NCBI RefSeq assembly: GCF_000422885.1
Contig: NZ_KE383946.1
Location: 16,416-75,167 of the forward strand
DNA length: 58,752 nucleotides
Source of the DNA: Ottowia thiooxydans DSM 14619
Lineage (GTDB): Bacteria > Pseudomonadota > Gammaproteobacteria > Burkholderiales > Burkholderiaceae_C
Direction of reading: 5' to 3'
Shown: positions 18,295-27,090 of the stretch, piece by piece
Numbering within the stretch: position 1 is the stretch's first letter
Layout: every line of letters begins with the position of its first letter
Translations under genes and position numbers: made by a program
Notes under the pieces: model-generated
What the model saw: the letters and a program-made list of their open reading frames with translations, nothing else
The model's database searches: none
Told to the model about the DNA's origin: nothing

Positions 18295-20111
18295 GCGGCT
18301 ACCTCCGGTAAATCGCCGCCAAGGTAGGCTGCCATGACGCGTGGATCTGATTGCACCTGCGCAGGGGTTCCCGTGGCAATCACCGTGCCGAACTCCAGCA
18401 CTGTAATGCGATCAGCCAGGTTCATGACGAATTCCATGTCGTGTTCCACCACCAAAATGGCCAGACCTTCTGAGCGCAGTTGCGTCAAGAGTGCGGCCAG
18501 GGATTGCTTTTCGAGGTGGCGCAAACCAGCAGCCGGCTCATCCAGCAACAATATCGCTGGCTGCCCGGCAAGCGCCCGGGCGATTTCCACAATACGCTGC
18601 TGGCCTAGCGGCAGCGATGCGGCTGGCGTATCTATGTACTCAAGCAAACCACAGCGTTCGATCTGGCGCCGTGCTTCAGCCAATAGAGCGGCTTCCTCTC
18701 GGCGGTCAAGCCGCAACATGGCAGACATCCAGCCGCGGTGCCCCCGCAGGTGCGCGCCCAGCGCCACGTTCTCAAGCACGCTGCGTTGACCCAGCAAGCG
18801 AACGTGCTGGAAAGTGCGGCCAAGCCCGAGCGAGGCAAACGCCCGGGAAGGCTTGCCCTTCATGTCCTGGCCCATCAGCTTGACGCTGCCGGAGGTGGGA
18901 TCGTCCACGCCTGAGATCATGTTGAAGAACGTGCTCTTGCCTGCGCCATTGGGCCCGATCAAGGCGTGTACTTCACCACTCTTGACGGTGAGGTTCACCG
19001 CGTTATTGGCGATCAGCCCTGAAAAGCGCTTGGTGACATCGTCTGCTTCAAGAACAACCGAACCCGCCTGCGGCAATGCACGAGTGGCAAGAGTCACAGG
19101 CGCCGCAGAGTTGGCGCGCGGAGGTATTGGCTTGAGGAATTTCCGTACCTGTACGGCGATCAATGGCCACAGTCCATCGGCCGCGCGCTGCAAGACCAGC
19201 AGCATCAACAGACCGAACACAATGACCTCGAAGTTCCCGCTGGCGCCCAGCAGCTTGGGCAGCAAATCCTGCAACTGCTCCTTGAGCAAGGTGATCAGTG
19301 TGGCGCCCAGAACGGCACCCCACAGGTGCCCGGATCCACCCACCACCGCCATGAACAGGTATTCAATACCAATGTTGATGTTGAAAGGTGTGGGATTGAC
19401 GAAGCGCTGCAAGTGCGCATACAGCCAGCCCGACACAGCAGCCAGCAAGGCCGCCAGTACGAACAGCTTGATGCGCTGGCGAGCAGTATCCACCCCCATG
19501 GACTCAGCCATCACGCGGCCAGTCTTGAGCGAACGAATAGCCCGGCCCTCACGCGAATCAAGCAGGTTATGCAGAGTCCAGATGCTCAGGAGCAGCACAG
19601 CCCAGATCAGAATACCGAGCACGCGAGGTGAGCTCAGATCCAACCCGAAAAGTGACAGCGGCTGCACGCCGGTGATCCCTGTAAAGCCGCCCAGCACTTC
19701 CAGGTTGCCGAAGATGTAGTACAGGCTTAAGCCCCAGGCAATGGTGCCCAGCGGCAGGTAGTGCCCAGATAGACGCAATGTGACTGCACCTAACGCCCAT
19801 GCAATCAGAGCAGTTACGGCAAGGCCCAACAACAACCCCAGCCACGGGAGCAAGCCCGGAGGCAACGCTGCCAAGGCCTCCCGAGCCATAGGGGAAGTGC
19901 ATATCCAGGCCGTGGCATAGGCACCCAAGCCTACGAAGGCGGCTTGACCGAACGAGGTCATGCCCCCCACGCCGGTGAGCAAAACCAGGCCCACGGCGAC
20001 CATCGAATAAAGGCCGATGTAGTTCAGCAGCGTGACTGTGAACGGTGCAAGGAACGACCAGATCAGCGCCAGCAGCGCTATAGCGATAAGAGTAAGGTGG
20101 CGCGAGTTCAT
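18291..20111 (-). CDS. Fused ABC permease-ATPase LivM-LivG
   Basis: 606 aa from ATG 20111, which overlaps the livH stop as ATGA. Residues 1 to about 330 are the LivM permease (about ten hydrophobic helices, GLVLLTGVGGMTSFGQAAFVGLGAYATAW, EYLFMAVVGGSGHLWGAVLGA). After a linker (PIPPRANSAAPVTLATRALPQ) the LivG ATPase begins at about 360: GPNGAGKSTFFNMISG, LPLGQQRIVEIARALA and LLLDEPAAGLRHLE, ending YLGGDLPEVAA. The two are separate genes in E. coli. No frameshift is needed to join them. The fusion fixes one LivM next to one LivG in the complex. Confidence 0.92.
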   Translation of the reverse strand: MNSRHLTLIAIALLALIWSFLAPFTVTLLNYIGLYSMVAVGLVLLTGVGGMTSFGQAAFVGLGAYATAWICTSPMAREALAALPPGLLPWLGLLLGLAVTALIAWALGAVTLRLSGHYLPLGTIAWGLSLYYIFGNLEVLGGFTGITGVQPLSLFGLDLSSPRVLGILIWAVLLLSIWTLHNLLDSREGRAIRSLKTGRVMAESMGVDTARQRIKLFVLAALLAAVSGWLYAHLQRFVNPTPFNINIGIEYLFMAVVGGSGHLWGAVLGATLITLLKEQLQDLLPKLLGASGNFEVIVFGLLMLLVLQRAADGLWPLIAVQVRKFLKPIPPRANSAAPVTLATRALPQAGSVVLEADDVTKRFSGLIANNAVNLTVKSGEVHALIGPNGAGKSTFFNMISGVDDPTSGSVKLMGQDMKGKPSRAFASLGLGRTFQHVRLLGQRSVLENVALGAHLRGHRGWMSAMLRLDRREEAALLAEARRQIERCGLLEYIDTPAASLPLGQQRIVEIARALAGQPAILLLDEPAAGLRHLEKQSLAALLTQLRSEGLAILVVEHDMEFVMNLADRITVLEFGTVIATGTPAQVQSDPRVMAAYLGGDLPEVAA

Positions 20112-21136
20112 TCCTCGTCCTCCACATGGTGCGTGTGCAGCGAACGCCACCACAGCACAGGAATGATCAAAGTGAACACCAAAACTTCCTTGAAAGCACT
20201 GGCCCAGAATGAAGAGAAGGATTCAAGCTGCCCCACCAGCAGGGCGCCCAAAACAGCCAGCGGGTAACTTGCCAAGCCACCAAAGATGGCTGCAACGAAA
20301 CCCTTGAGGCCAATGATGAAACCGGTGTCGTAGTAAACGGTAGTGATTGGTGCAATCAAAATCCCGCATACCCCACCGATCAGCGCCGCCAAGGCAAAGC
20401 TGAGATCGCCAGAAAGCTCCGTGGGAATGCCCATCAGCCGCGCACCGACCCTGTTCATCGCAGTGGCGCGAAGCGCCTTGCCCACAATGGACTTTTCGAA
20501 AAACAGGAACATGACCGCCACCAGAACCGCCACTGCCCCCACCACCACCAACGACTGGCCGGTAAACGGGATACCGCCGATTTCCCAGCGTGCGTCGGAA
20601 TAGGCCGTAGTGCGTGAGCCCTCCGCGCCAAAGAAATAAAGACCCAACCCCACCAGCACTCCATGCAGCGCCACCGAGACGATCAGCAAAATCAGAACCG
20701 TGGCATGCGCCAACGGACGGAACGCCAATCGGTAGAGCAATGGACCCATGGGGGTGATCAAGGCAAGAACCGCCAATGTCTGGCCAAGCTGGGATGTGGG
20801 TTTAACACCCCAGATCATTGCCAACGCCAACACTGGCAAGCCAATGGCCCAGAAAGCGGTGGAAGCCCAGTCGACCCGCACACCACGCATGTGGCGCCAG
20901 GCTTCGACCACCAGCGTCATGCCGGCGAGTGCAATCAGCAGCCAGACTAAAGCTGGCGCCTTGCCTGCTTGCAACGCCGCCATGGCCAGCGCTGCATAAG
21001 CAACAAACTCACCTTGCGGGATAAAGATGACTCGCGTGACAGAAAAAACAAGCACGAGCGCGAGCGCCATGAGCGCATATATGGCGCCGTTCACCACGCC
21101 ATCTTGCGCCAGCATCAGGGCGATTTGCAAATCCAT
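20108..21136 (-). CDS. livH: ABC transporter permease LivH
   Basis: 342 aa from ATG 21136 (an upstream frame adds a polar leader with no ribosome site). Opens with DGVVNGAIYALMALALVLVFSVTRVIFIPQGEFVAYAALAM, the typical LivH N-terminus, and has about eight to nine membrane helices. RATAMNRVGARLMGI is the EAA-like loop that meets the ATPases. The family is usually about 290-310 aa; the extra length lies in the segment around residues 75-130 (GMTLVVEAWRHMRGVRVDW), which looks like an inserted helix pair. Second gene of the operon, inner membrane. Confidence 0.88.
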   Translation of the reverse strand: MDLQIALMLAQDGVVNGAIYALMALALVLVFSVTRVIFIPQGEFVAYAALAMAALQAGKAPALVWLLIALAGMTLVVEAWRHMRGVRVDWASTAFWAIGLPVLALAMIWGVKPTSQLGQTLAVLALITPMGPLLYRLAFRPLAHATVLILLIVSVALHGVLVGLGLYFFGAEGSRTTAYSDARWEIGGIPFTGQSLVVVGAVAVLVAVMFLFFEKSIVGKALRATAMNRVGARLMGIPTELSGDLSFALAALIGGVCGILIAPITTVYYDTGFIIGLKGFVAAIFGGLASYPLAVLGALLVGQLESFSSFWASAFKEVLVFTLIIPVLWWRSLHTHHVEDEE

Positions 21137-21253
21137 CGAATGATCTTGGTTGGGCAGAGGCCCTTGCCACCGCAAGAAGCCGCCGCGAGCATGGAAAGCC
21201 AATCTGGTGTGGTGCTAGGCACCACACTAGGATTTGGCCTCGTCAAGCATTAA

Positions 21254-22399
21254 TCAGGGTTGGTAAACCCACTTGCCGCCCTGGATTTTCACCATGACGC
21301 GAGCGCGTTGATCCAGACCCAGGTGGTCGTTGGCGGACATGTTGAAAATGCCATGAGCACCGGCGACTTCCTTCACGCCTTCCATGGCGTCACGCAAGGC
21401 GGCGCGGAATGCAGGCGTACCGGGCTGCGCTTTTTTCAGGGCCACAGGAATTGCGGAAGCCAGGATCTGACCTGCATCCCATGCATGGCCACCGAAAGTG
21501 GAGACGCTTCCCTTGCCGTTGGCAGCTTCATAGGCCTGGATGTAAGCCAGCGCTGATTTGCGCACTGGGTTGCTTGTGGGCAGTTGGTCAGCCACCAGCA
21601 CTGGGCCAGCTGGCAACAGGGTGCCTTCGACGTCTTTACCGCCTACGCGCAAGAAGTCAGCATTCGCCACGCCGTGCGTCTGGTAGATCTTGCCGGTGTA
21701 GCCACGCTCTTTGAGCGTCTTTTGCGGCAGCGCGGCAGGTGTGCCAGAGCCAGCAATCAGCACTGCATCTGGCTTGGCGCCCATCAGCTTCAGGACCTGG
21801 CCGGTCACAGCTGTATCTGTGCGGGAATAGCGCTCGTTACCCACCAACTTGATCTTTTTCAGATCAAGGGCTTTGACGGTTTCCCGATACCAGCCTTCGC
21901 CATAGGCATCAGCAAAGCCGATGAAGCCCACGGTCTTGATGCCATCCTTGGCCATGTGCTCGGCAATAGCCAGCGCCATCATGATGTCATTCTGTGGGGT
22001 CTTGAAGACCCAGCGCTTTTTCGCGTCCACCGGCTCGATGATGACAGCCGAGGCACCCAGCGTGATCATGGGTGTTTGAGCTTCTGCCACCACATCGATC
22101 ATGGCCAGCGAAGCAGGCGTGGTGGAGGAGCCGATGATCACGTCAATATTGCGCTCGGAGATCAGCTTGCGAGTGTTGGTGACGGCAGCCGTGGTGTCTG
22201 ACGCGTCATCCAGCACGACGTAGTTCACAGTCTGGCCACCCATGGTCTTGGGCAACAGCGCAATCGTATTTTTTTCCGGAATGCCCAGCGAAGCCGCAGG
22301 CCCGGTAGCCGACACAGTGACGCCAATCGTCACTTGCGCGGTGGCCAGCACAGGCAGACATGCCAATAGAACCGATAGGACGTTCTTCTTGATGTTCAC
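21254..22399 (-). CDS. livK: Periplasmic ligand-binding protein of the ABC transporter (LivK type)
   Basis: 381 aa from GTG 22399, chosen because AAGGAG lies 8 bases before it and a signal peptide (VNIKKNVLSV... ending ATAQ) then starts at residue 1. Type I periplasmic binding fold: VTIGVTVSATGPAASLGIPEKN, DDASDTTAAVTNTRKLISE, VIIGSSTTPASLAMIDVV and VGFIGFADAYGEGW. These proteins bind branched amino acids, or in catabolic clusters aromatic acids such as benzoate or phenylacetate-like compounds. First gene of the liv-paaZ operon, 117 bp before livH. The TetR-like palindrome at 22468 lies in its promoter region. Confidence 0.9.
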   Translation of the reverse strand: MNIKKNVLSVLLACLPVLATAQVTIGVTVSATGPAASLGIPEKNTIALLPKTMGGQTVNYVVLDDASDTTAAVTNTRKLISERNIDVIIGSSTTPASLAMIDVVAEAQTPMITLGASAVIIEPVDAKKRWVFKTPQNDIMMALAIAEHMAKDGIKTVGFIGFADAYGEGWYRETVKALDLKKIKLVGNERYSRTDTAVTGQVLKLMGAKPDAVLIAGSGTPAALPQKTLKERGYTGKIYQTHGVANADFLRVGGKDVEGTLLPAGPVLVADQLPTSNPVRKSALAYIQAYEAANGKGSVSTFGGHAWDAGQILASAIPVALKKAQPGTPAFRAALRDAMEGVKEVAGAHGIFNMSANDHLGLDQRARVMVKIQGGKWVYQP

Positions 22400-22467
22400 A
22401 GCTTCTTGCTCCTTGAATAATGAAATAACTGCATCGATCAGCCGCCGCATAAGGGTGGCGAATTAAC

Positions 22468-22481
22468 CGACCGATCGGTCG
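22468..22481. promoter_or_regulatory. TetR-type palindromic operator upstream of livK
   Basis: CGACCGATCGGTCG is a perfect 14-bp palindrome 69 bp upstream of the livK start, inside the wider context ACCGACCGATCGGTCGA. ACCGACCG-type palindromes are typical of TetR-family regulators of CoA-linked degradation in Proteobacteria. No TetR gene is present in the window, so the regulator would be encoded elsewhere. Confidence 0.55.
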
Positions 22482-22578
22482 ACTATTGTAATAACCGCTT
22501 TCGGCCAGATCGCCGCTGAATTCTCAGTACATACCCGAAGGCCTGACGAAAATCCGCAAAAATGGACCGACATAGGGG

Positions 22579-22752
22579 CGTCATTTTCATCGCCGGGCCG
22601 CTCCCAAGATGAAAAAGCACCCCCTCGGGGGGCAGCGCACCTCGCGAAGCGGGGAAGCGTGGGGGCGTCATTTTCATCGCCGGGCCGCTCCCAAGATGAA
22701 AAAGCGCCCCCTCGGGGGGCAGCGCACCTCGCGCAGCGGGGAAGCGTGGGGG
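22579..22752 (+). repeat. Two tandem 87-bp repeats, 3' side of the cobD-like gene
   Basis: Units at 22579-22665 and 22666-22752 differ at only a few positions. Each starts CGTCATTTTCATCGCCGGGC, contains the CCCCCTCGGGGGG palindrome and GCGCACCTCGCG, and ends GAAGCGTGGGGG. They end 10 bp before the stop codon side of the cobD-like gene. Related but not identical units lie on the other side of that gene. Open frames across the repeats are artefacts. Confidence 0.85.
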
Positions 22753-22761
22753 CATCAGTTT

Positions 22762-23748
22762 CTAGCCTAGCACGTGTGCCAGCGTAAGAAGCACCAGCAA
22801 CAACAGCCACAAAGCCACCATACGCCACACAAGCCCCACCACCTGGACGAGATGTGCAGATTGAGGCTCACGGCCTGGCAGCGCATTGCCGCCGGGGAGA
22901 GCTTCGCTAACTCCCGCGGGCTGGGCTGTCAGGTCGGCTGTGACTGGCTTGAGCGCTGCGCCCCCTAGCCGTACACCGATCGCGCCCGCAGTGGCCGCGA
23001 GAATGACCCCGTCATTGCTGTCTGAAAAGCGGCCTGCATAGTTGCGCCAAGCATCAATCGCGTCTTCAAAGCTGCCGACGATGGCAAACCCCAGTGCCGT
23101 CATACGCGCCGGTAACCAGTTAATCGTATGCCAGGCCGTATCTGCCACGGTCCGAAGCGCAGGACTTGCTGGATGATCTGCTGCATGCGCCTTTCTGCGC
23201 CAGTAACTGGCGGCGAATTCGGCGTTGCGGTAGAACACCGCGCCAGCGGGTCCAAAGCCGAGCATGGCGAGAATGGAGAACCAGGCCAGAACGCCGAATA
23301 CATGGCGATGCGCAGCGAGCACAGAGTATTCGATCACGTGCCGCACGATCTCCGCGTGCGGCAGCCGGCTGGCGTCTACCTGTTGCCATTGGGCCAATAA
23401 TTCGCGCGCGCGCTCTTCATCCCCCGCCTCCAAAGCATCGCGAATGCCTGTGAAGTGATGGCTGAACTGACGAAATCCCAGCGTGAGATACAGCAGCACC
23501 ACGCTCCACACCAGCGCCAGCGGCCAACCACCCAGCCACATCAGCAACCAATGAACCGCCAGCGCCGCAAAACTGGGTACGCCCACAGCCAGCGCCCAAG
23601 CCAGCCAACCGTGGTGAAGGGCTCCTGCATCCACGCTGCTACCCACCCATCGCACCCATTGACGCAAGCCCGCAGCCGCGGGGTTCGTCGGACCGAGCGG
23701 GCGCACCTGTTCCAGGAGCAACGCTATGACAATCGCAAAAAGGGCCAT
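22762..23748 (-). CDS. CobD/CbiB-family membrane protein
   Basis: 328 aa with hydrophobic helices at about 1-15, 48-90 (WLAWALAVGVPSFAALAVHWLLMWLGGW and ALVWSVVLLYLTLGF), 150-172 and 305-326. FRQFSHHFTGIRDALEAGDEERARELLAQW and DTAWHTINWLPARMTALGFAIVG place it in the CobD/CbiB superfamily, also related to AmpE. True CbiB makes adenosylcobinamide phosphate, but no other cobalamin gene is near, and the many betaproteobacterial members outside cob clusters have no proven role. Inner membrane. Surrounded on both sides by repeat arrays, without operon partners. Confidence 0.8.
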   Translation of the reverse strand: MALFAIVIALLLEQVRPLGPTNPAAAGLRQWVRWVGSSVDAGALHHGWLAWALAVGVPSFAALAVHWLLMWLGGWPLALVWSVVLLYLTLGFRQFSHHFTGIRDALEAGDEERARELLAQWQQVDASRLPHAEIVRHVIEYSVLAAHRHVFGVLAWFSILAMLGFGPAGAVFYRNAEFAASYWRRKAHAADHPASPALRTVADTAWHTINWLPARMTALGFAIVGSFEDAIDAWRNYAGRFSDSNDGVILAATAGAIGVRLGGAALKPVTADLTAQPAGVSEALPGGNALPGREPQSAHLVQVVGLVWRMVALWLLLLVLLTLAHVLG

Positions 23749-23775
23749 GAGCGGATGATAGAGGGTGTCATAGGG

Positions 23776-24000
23776 ATTTTTTCAGCGCCGGGCCGCCCCA
23801 AGCTGAAAAAGCCACCCCCTCGGGGGGCAGCGCACCTCGCGAAGCGGGCAAGCGTGGGGGCTACATTTTTCAGTGCCGGGCCGCCCCAAGCTGAAAAAGC
23901 TCCCCCTCGGGGGGCAGCGCACCTCGCGAAGCGGGAAGCGTGGGGGCCACTTCCCAGTGCCGGGCCGCCCCAAGCTGAAAAAGCACCACCTCGGGGGGCA
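23776..24000 (+). repeat. Three tandem repeats, 5' side of the cobD-like gene
   Basis: Units at about 23776-23860, 23861-23946 and a truncated one at 23947-24000. Each holds CAGTGCCGGGCCGCCCCAAG (or close), a GCTGAAAAAGC hairpin, the CTCGGGGGGCAGCGCACCTC core and GAAGCGTGGGGGC. They share the core with 22579-22752 but carry the variant CCGCCCCAAGCTGAAAAAGC in place of CCGCTCCCAAGATGAAAAAG. The last unit stops 18 bp before the histidine kinase stop codon. Confidence 0.8.
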
Positions 24001-24018
24001 TAGCGGTGACAAACACCC

Positions 24019-25413
24019 TCATGCGTTGGAAGTTGGACTCCCCTTCCCCGCTTCAATAGTCAGCCGGAACCGAAGTCCCGGGTCAGCCTTCTCGGCGATC
24101 AAATGCCACCCGTGTGCCAACGCAATCTCCTGGCAAATGGATAAACCCAGTCCCGCGCCAAGGTCACGTCGGTGCTCCGCGCGCCAGAAGCGTTCGAACA
24201 ACAGTGGGAGTTGACCAGCCTCAAGGCCTGGCCCCCAATCCCTCACAACCAGTGCATCGCTTTGGACGATCACTTCCACCGTCGTCTTTGCGGGAGCGTG
24301 TTGAATGGCGTTTTCCAACAAATTCTTCAGTAGCGTGAACAAGGCACCACGATCGGCCTTCCAGTTCACATCGTCAGCCGTGGTGGATATCGTCAAATAC
24401 ACGTTGGCCGCCTCTGCCATGCGCTGCAAGTAGGAGACGGTCTCCTCCACCACACCCTCGATGCGTACAGTCGTAAATTCGTAGTTGTGAGCTTCACTCG
24501 CTTCAGCCAGGAGAAGGAGTTGTTGCACTTGGCGTGTCATGTATTCGACATCGCTCAACAACGAGTCCTTGTCGCTCCCATCCACTTCCATCAACTCGAT
24601 CTGGGCGCGAATCAGCGCAAGGGGGGTCTTCAACTCGTGGGCAGCATTGCCGAGAAACTCCTTTTGCACTCGGTAACCTTGATCGAGACGCTCCAGCGCG
24701 CGGTTGAAACTATCTACCAACGGGCTGATCTCCGCAGGGACGACCTCGGTCCTCAGCCGCGCATGAAGCGAGCTTGGTGAGATAGCCGCTGCAGCTTCGG
24801 AGATGCCATGCAATGGTTTAAGTGCAAAACGTAGCGTGATGTATGCACACAGGCCAAACGCGACGATCAGCACGGCACTGAAGATGCCAATTCCAATTCC
24901 CATGTAAGGCAGCGCAAATTTGTGCTGAATGAGCTTCATAAGGCGAGCGCTGGTGGCGAACTGCATATACCACTGCCGTCCTTCGTGTTCGACAGTTGCG
25001 GTGGCACCGTGCAGGGTGACGCCGTTGTGCTCGAAAGAGAAGGTGTCTCGCTTCAACTGGGGCGCGCTGCTTTCAGATGGCCAAAATGCTGCTCCAGCTT
25101 TCGAAACCAGGGCAACATTTCCTTGCGCATCCAGCAACCGATAAGCTGTCTCATGAGGAAGGCTTTCGTACAACCAGTCGAGCTCGCCTCCACTGACATC
25201 CAATTCAACTGGCTTACCGTTAGCGTCGAACTTGAGCTTGCTCGCAAGGGTCTCCACCCGCTCCCTCAGTTCCAGATCAGCCAGAACGTCGTGCTCCACC
25301 ATCCAGACCGCAGCGGCTACGGCCAGCGTGATGCTCAAGAGAGCCCCGACCACGTAGGCCAGGAGGACCCTCAGGCCCAGGCTACTGAGCCGAATCGTCT
25401 TCGCGGAGCGCAT
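24019..25413 (-). CDS. Two-component sensor histidine kinase
   Basis: 464 aa from ATG 25413. TM1 about 14-37 (VLLAYVVGALLSITLAVAAAVWMV), periplasmic sensor about 38-165, TM2 about 170-195, HAMP-like linker (FALKPLHGISEAAAAISPSSL), H-box NAAHELKTPLALIR with the phospho-His at about 255, N-box NLLENAIQHAP, G1 DWGPGLEAG and G2 LGAGLGLSICQEIA. The order is that of a complete OmpR-group HK. Its start overlaps the response regulator by 32 bases, so translation is coupled. Signal unknown. The operon with mipA and the divergent RND pump suggest control of envelope or efflux functions. Confidence 0.93.
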   Translation of the reverse strand: MRSAKTIRLSSLGLRVLLAYVVGALLSITLAVAAAVWMVEHDVLADLELRERVETLASKLKFDANGKPVELDVSGGELDWLYESLPHETAYRLLDAQGNVALVSKAGAAFWPSESSAPQLKRDTFSFEHNGVTLHGATATVEHEGRQWYMQFATSARLMKLIQHKFALPYMGIGIGIFSAVLIVAFGLCAYITLRFALKPLHGISEAAAAISPSSLHARLRTEVVPAEISPLVDSFNRALERLDQGYRVQKEFLGNAAHELKTPLALIRAQIELMEVDGSDKDSLLSDVEYMTRQVQQLLLLAEASEAHNYEFTTVRIEGVVEETVSYLQRMAEAANVYLTISTTADDVNWKADRGALFTLLKNLLENAIQHAPAKTTVEVIVQSDALVVRDWGPGLEAGQLPLLFERFWRAEHRRDLGAGLGLSICQEIALAHGWHLIAEKADPGLRFRLTIEAGKGSPTSNA

Positions 25414-26068
25414 AGCCGAGACCTCTGACGTTGACGATCCGCTGCCGTGAGCCGATTGCAGACAATTTACGGCGTATGCGGTGAAGAGCCACATCCAGCG
25501 CATTGGGCGTGACTGCTTCACTCAACCCCCATGCAGCCGCCTCCAGCGCACTGCGCCGCACGACCTCTTCATGTTTGCGTAAGAGCAACAGCATGATGTG
25601 CACCTCCGCCGGAGCAAGCGTGACCTTATTGGCTCCGCAGCACAGCACGCTGCCAGCGGAATTCAGCGTCAGATCATCGTAGCTAGGGTCGAGCGGCCGA
25701 AGCTCCACGGGGCGGCGCAGCAAAGCCCGCACTCTTGCCACCATCTCGTCCATGGCGAATGGTTTGGGAAGGTAGTCATCCGCCCCTGCTTCGAGACCTT
25801 CCACACGGTCGTGCAAGGCATCCCGAGCCGTCAATACAAGGCAGGGGATACGAATGCCGGCACGACGCAACCTTTGTAATAGGTCGAGTCCGTCTCCGTC
25901 AGGCAACCCCCGATCAAGTACGAGCGCTTGATAGCTCATCTGCTGGATGGCGGCCCAAGCGGTATCAATACGGCCGCTCACGTCCACACCGATTCCCGCA
26001 GCCACCAACCCTTGGTGTATCAGCCGGGCCATCCGCTCATGGTCTTCGATCAGGAGTATTCGGCTCAT
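25382..26068 (-). CDS. OmpR-family response regulator
   Basis: 228 aa. Receiver domain 1-118 with acidic pair E8/D9, phospho-acceptor D52 in VLDRGLPDG and Lys in LPKPF (about 102). Winged-helix DNA-binding domain 128-222 (LTLAPAEVHIMLLLLRKHEEVV, NALDVALHRIRRKLSAIGSRQRIVNVRGLGYAL). Its ATG overlaps the mipA stop by one base (TGATG). Most likely phosphorylated by the kinase encoded next. Candidate binding sites are the AACACTTACC motifs of the mipA-adaptor intergenic region, which is inference. Confidence 0.94.
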   Translation of the reverse strand: MSRILLIEDHERMARLIHQGLVAAGIGVDVSGRIDTAWAAIQQMSYQALVLDRGLPDGDGLDLLQRLRRAGIRIPCLVLTARDALHDRVEGLEAGADDYLPKPFAMDEMVARVRALLRRPVELRPLDPSYDDLTLNSAGSVLCCGANKVTLAPAEVHIMLLLLRKHEEVVRRSALEAAAWGLSEAVTPNALDVALHRIRRKLSAIGSRQRIVNVRGLGYALREDDSAQ

Positions 26069-26898
26069 CAGAAACTGTACTTGTAACCCAGCATCACCCG
26101 GCTCTCGGTTGAACGATCCACGATCGGACTATTTTTGACTCCTTTGCCCAAGGAAGTCACGCCAACGTTAAGCATCAGGGAATGGTGTCGGTCAAAACGA
26201 TAAATACCAGTCAAGCTGACTTCCGGATTGACTGTGGCCTTGCCAGTATAGGCAGCACGCCCCACCGTCGCTTCGCTGGCGCGCACGCCGTAGTAGTAGT
26301 CCACGTATTTCCTATCTACCCATTCAGCGCCGACCTTAGGTATCAGCATCAGTTGCGGGCTCAGCATGATCTTGCGTTCAAAGCTTAATGCCAGGCGCTG
26401 GCCTTTGCTCTTGCCCGAGGCGTCCCCCAGCCACTCCAGCTTGACGTCGGCCAGATCGTTCTCCCACTCCACCTTGGCGCCCAGCCAGGCACCGGACTTT
26501 CGATCAGCCATGCCGGTCAGGGCCGACGAGTCGCTCGCCTCATAGCCTGCACCATCGAACAGCTTGGTCACGACGCCAAAATTGAGGCGCTGCGATCCGC
26601 TCAACTCGATTCCGGGGAGCTTTAACTCAAGGTTGGGGCCAAGCAGCTTCACATACCGGTTTTCGTAGGAGATCATAGGTAACACCTTGGACTCACGGCT
26701 GATCCCTTTGTACGCTTTCTGCGTGCTGATGACGGCCATGCCCAAGCCCCAAGGGGAACTCTCCAACTCGCCTTTGCCGGGAGGCTGCTGTGCGAACGCT
26801 GGAGCCAAACAAGCTAGCAGCGCCGAGAGAGCTGACGTACGGGTCAGATTGGCGGCGTTCGCCTTGTAAAGAGAGGCGACGACTGATGAGGAAGGCAT
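26068..26898 (-). CDS. MipA/OmpV-family outer membrane protein
   Basis: 276 aa. Signal peptide about 15-36 (ending AFAQ). Then SSPWGLGMAVISTQKAYKGISRESKVLPMISYENRYVKLLGPNLELKLPG, the MipA signature, and alternating beta strands to a terminal aromatic (YKYSF), as expected of an outer membrane barrel with C-terminal Phe. MipA was described as a scaffolding partner of murein synthesis in E. coli; OmpV relatives act as porin-like proteins. First gene of mipA-RR-HK, divergent from the RND operon. Such mipA-TCS groups are common in Proteobacteria and often respond to antimicrobials or metals. Confidence 0.9.
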   Translation of the reverse strand: MPSSSVVASLYKANAANLTRTSALSALLACLAPAFAQQPPGKGELESSPWGLGMAVISTQKAYKGISRESKVLPMISYENRYVKLLGPNLELKLPGIELSGSQRLNFGVVTKLFDGAGYEASDSSALTGMADRKSGAWLGAKVEWENDLADVKLEWLGDASGKSKGQRLALSFERKIMLSPQLMLIPKVGAEWVDRKYVDYYYGVRASEATVGRAAYTGKATVNPEVSLTGIYRFDRHHSLMLNVGVTSLGKGVKNSPIVDRSTESRVMLGYKYSF

Positions 26899-26952
26899 GA
26901 GCCGGTTCCTTGATGGTGTTGAAAGTCCTCATCCTCCAACCTCCCGTCTTAC

Positions 26953-27026
26953 GGAACACTTACCCAAACCAGGGACGAGGGCTCGGGCCCTCCAGCCGCG
27001 CATCGAGCGGGCTCTCGGTAAGTGTT
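26953..27026. repeat. Inverted motif pair in mipA-RND promoter region
   Basis: GGAACACTTACC (26953-26964) and GGTAAGTGTT (27017-27026) form a 10-bp inverted pair 52 bases apart in the only shared promoter region of the two operons. The same two motifs, in the reverse order, bracket the permease-mlaA junction (31378-31387 and 31459-31469). They could be response-regulator sites or relics of element ends. Confidence 0.5.
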
Positions 27027-27090
27027 TGGAAAGTCATGCGGCCGGATAGTCGCCTTCATTGCAAAGCAAGGCGCCACATCTGAGTTGACA

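Noticed and set aside
22463-22828. Minus-strand frames across the 87-bp repeats
   Set aside because: Their protein repeats follow the DNA repeat unit and no family is recognisable. The same holds for 23724-24056.
22579-24000. CRISPR array
   Set aside because: Units are long, abutting and without unique spacers; no cas genes are near.
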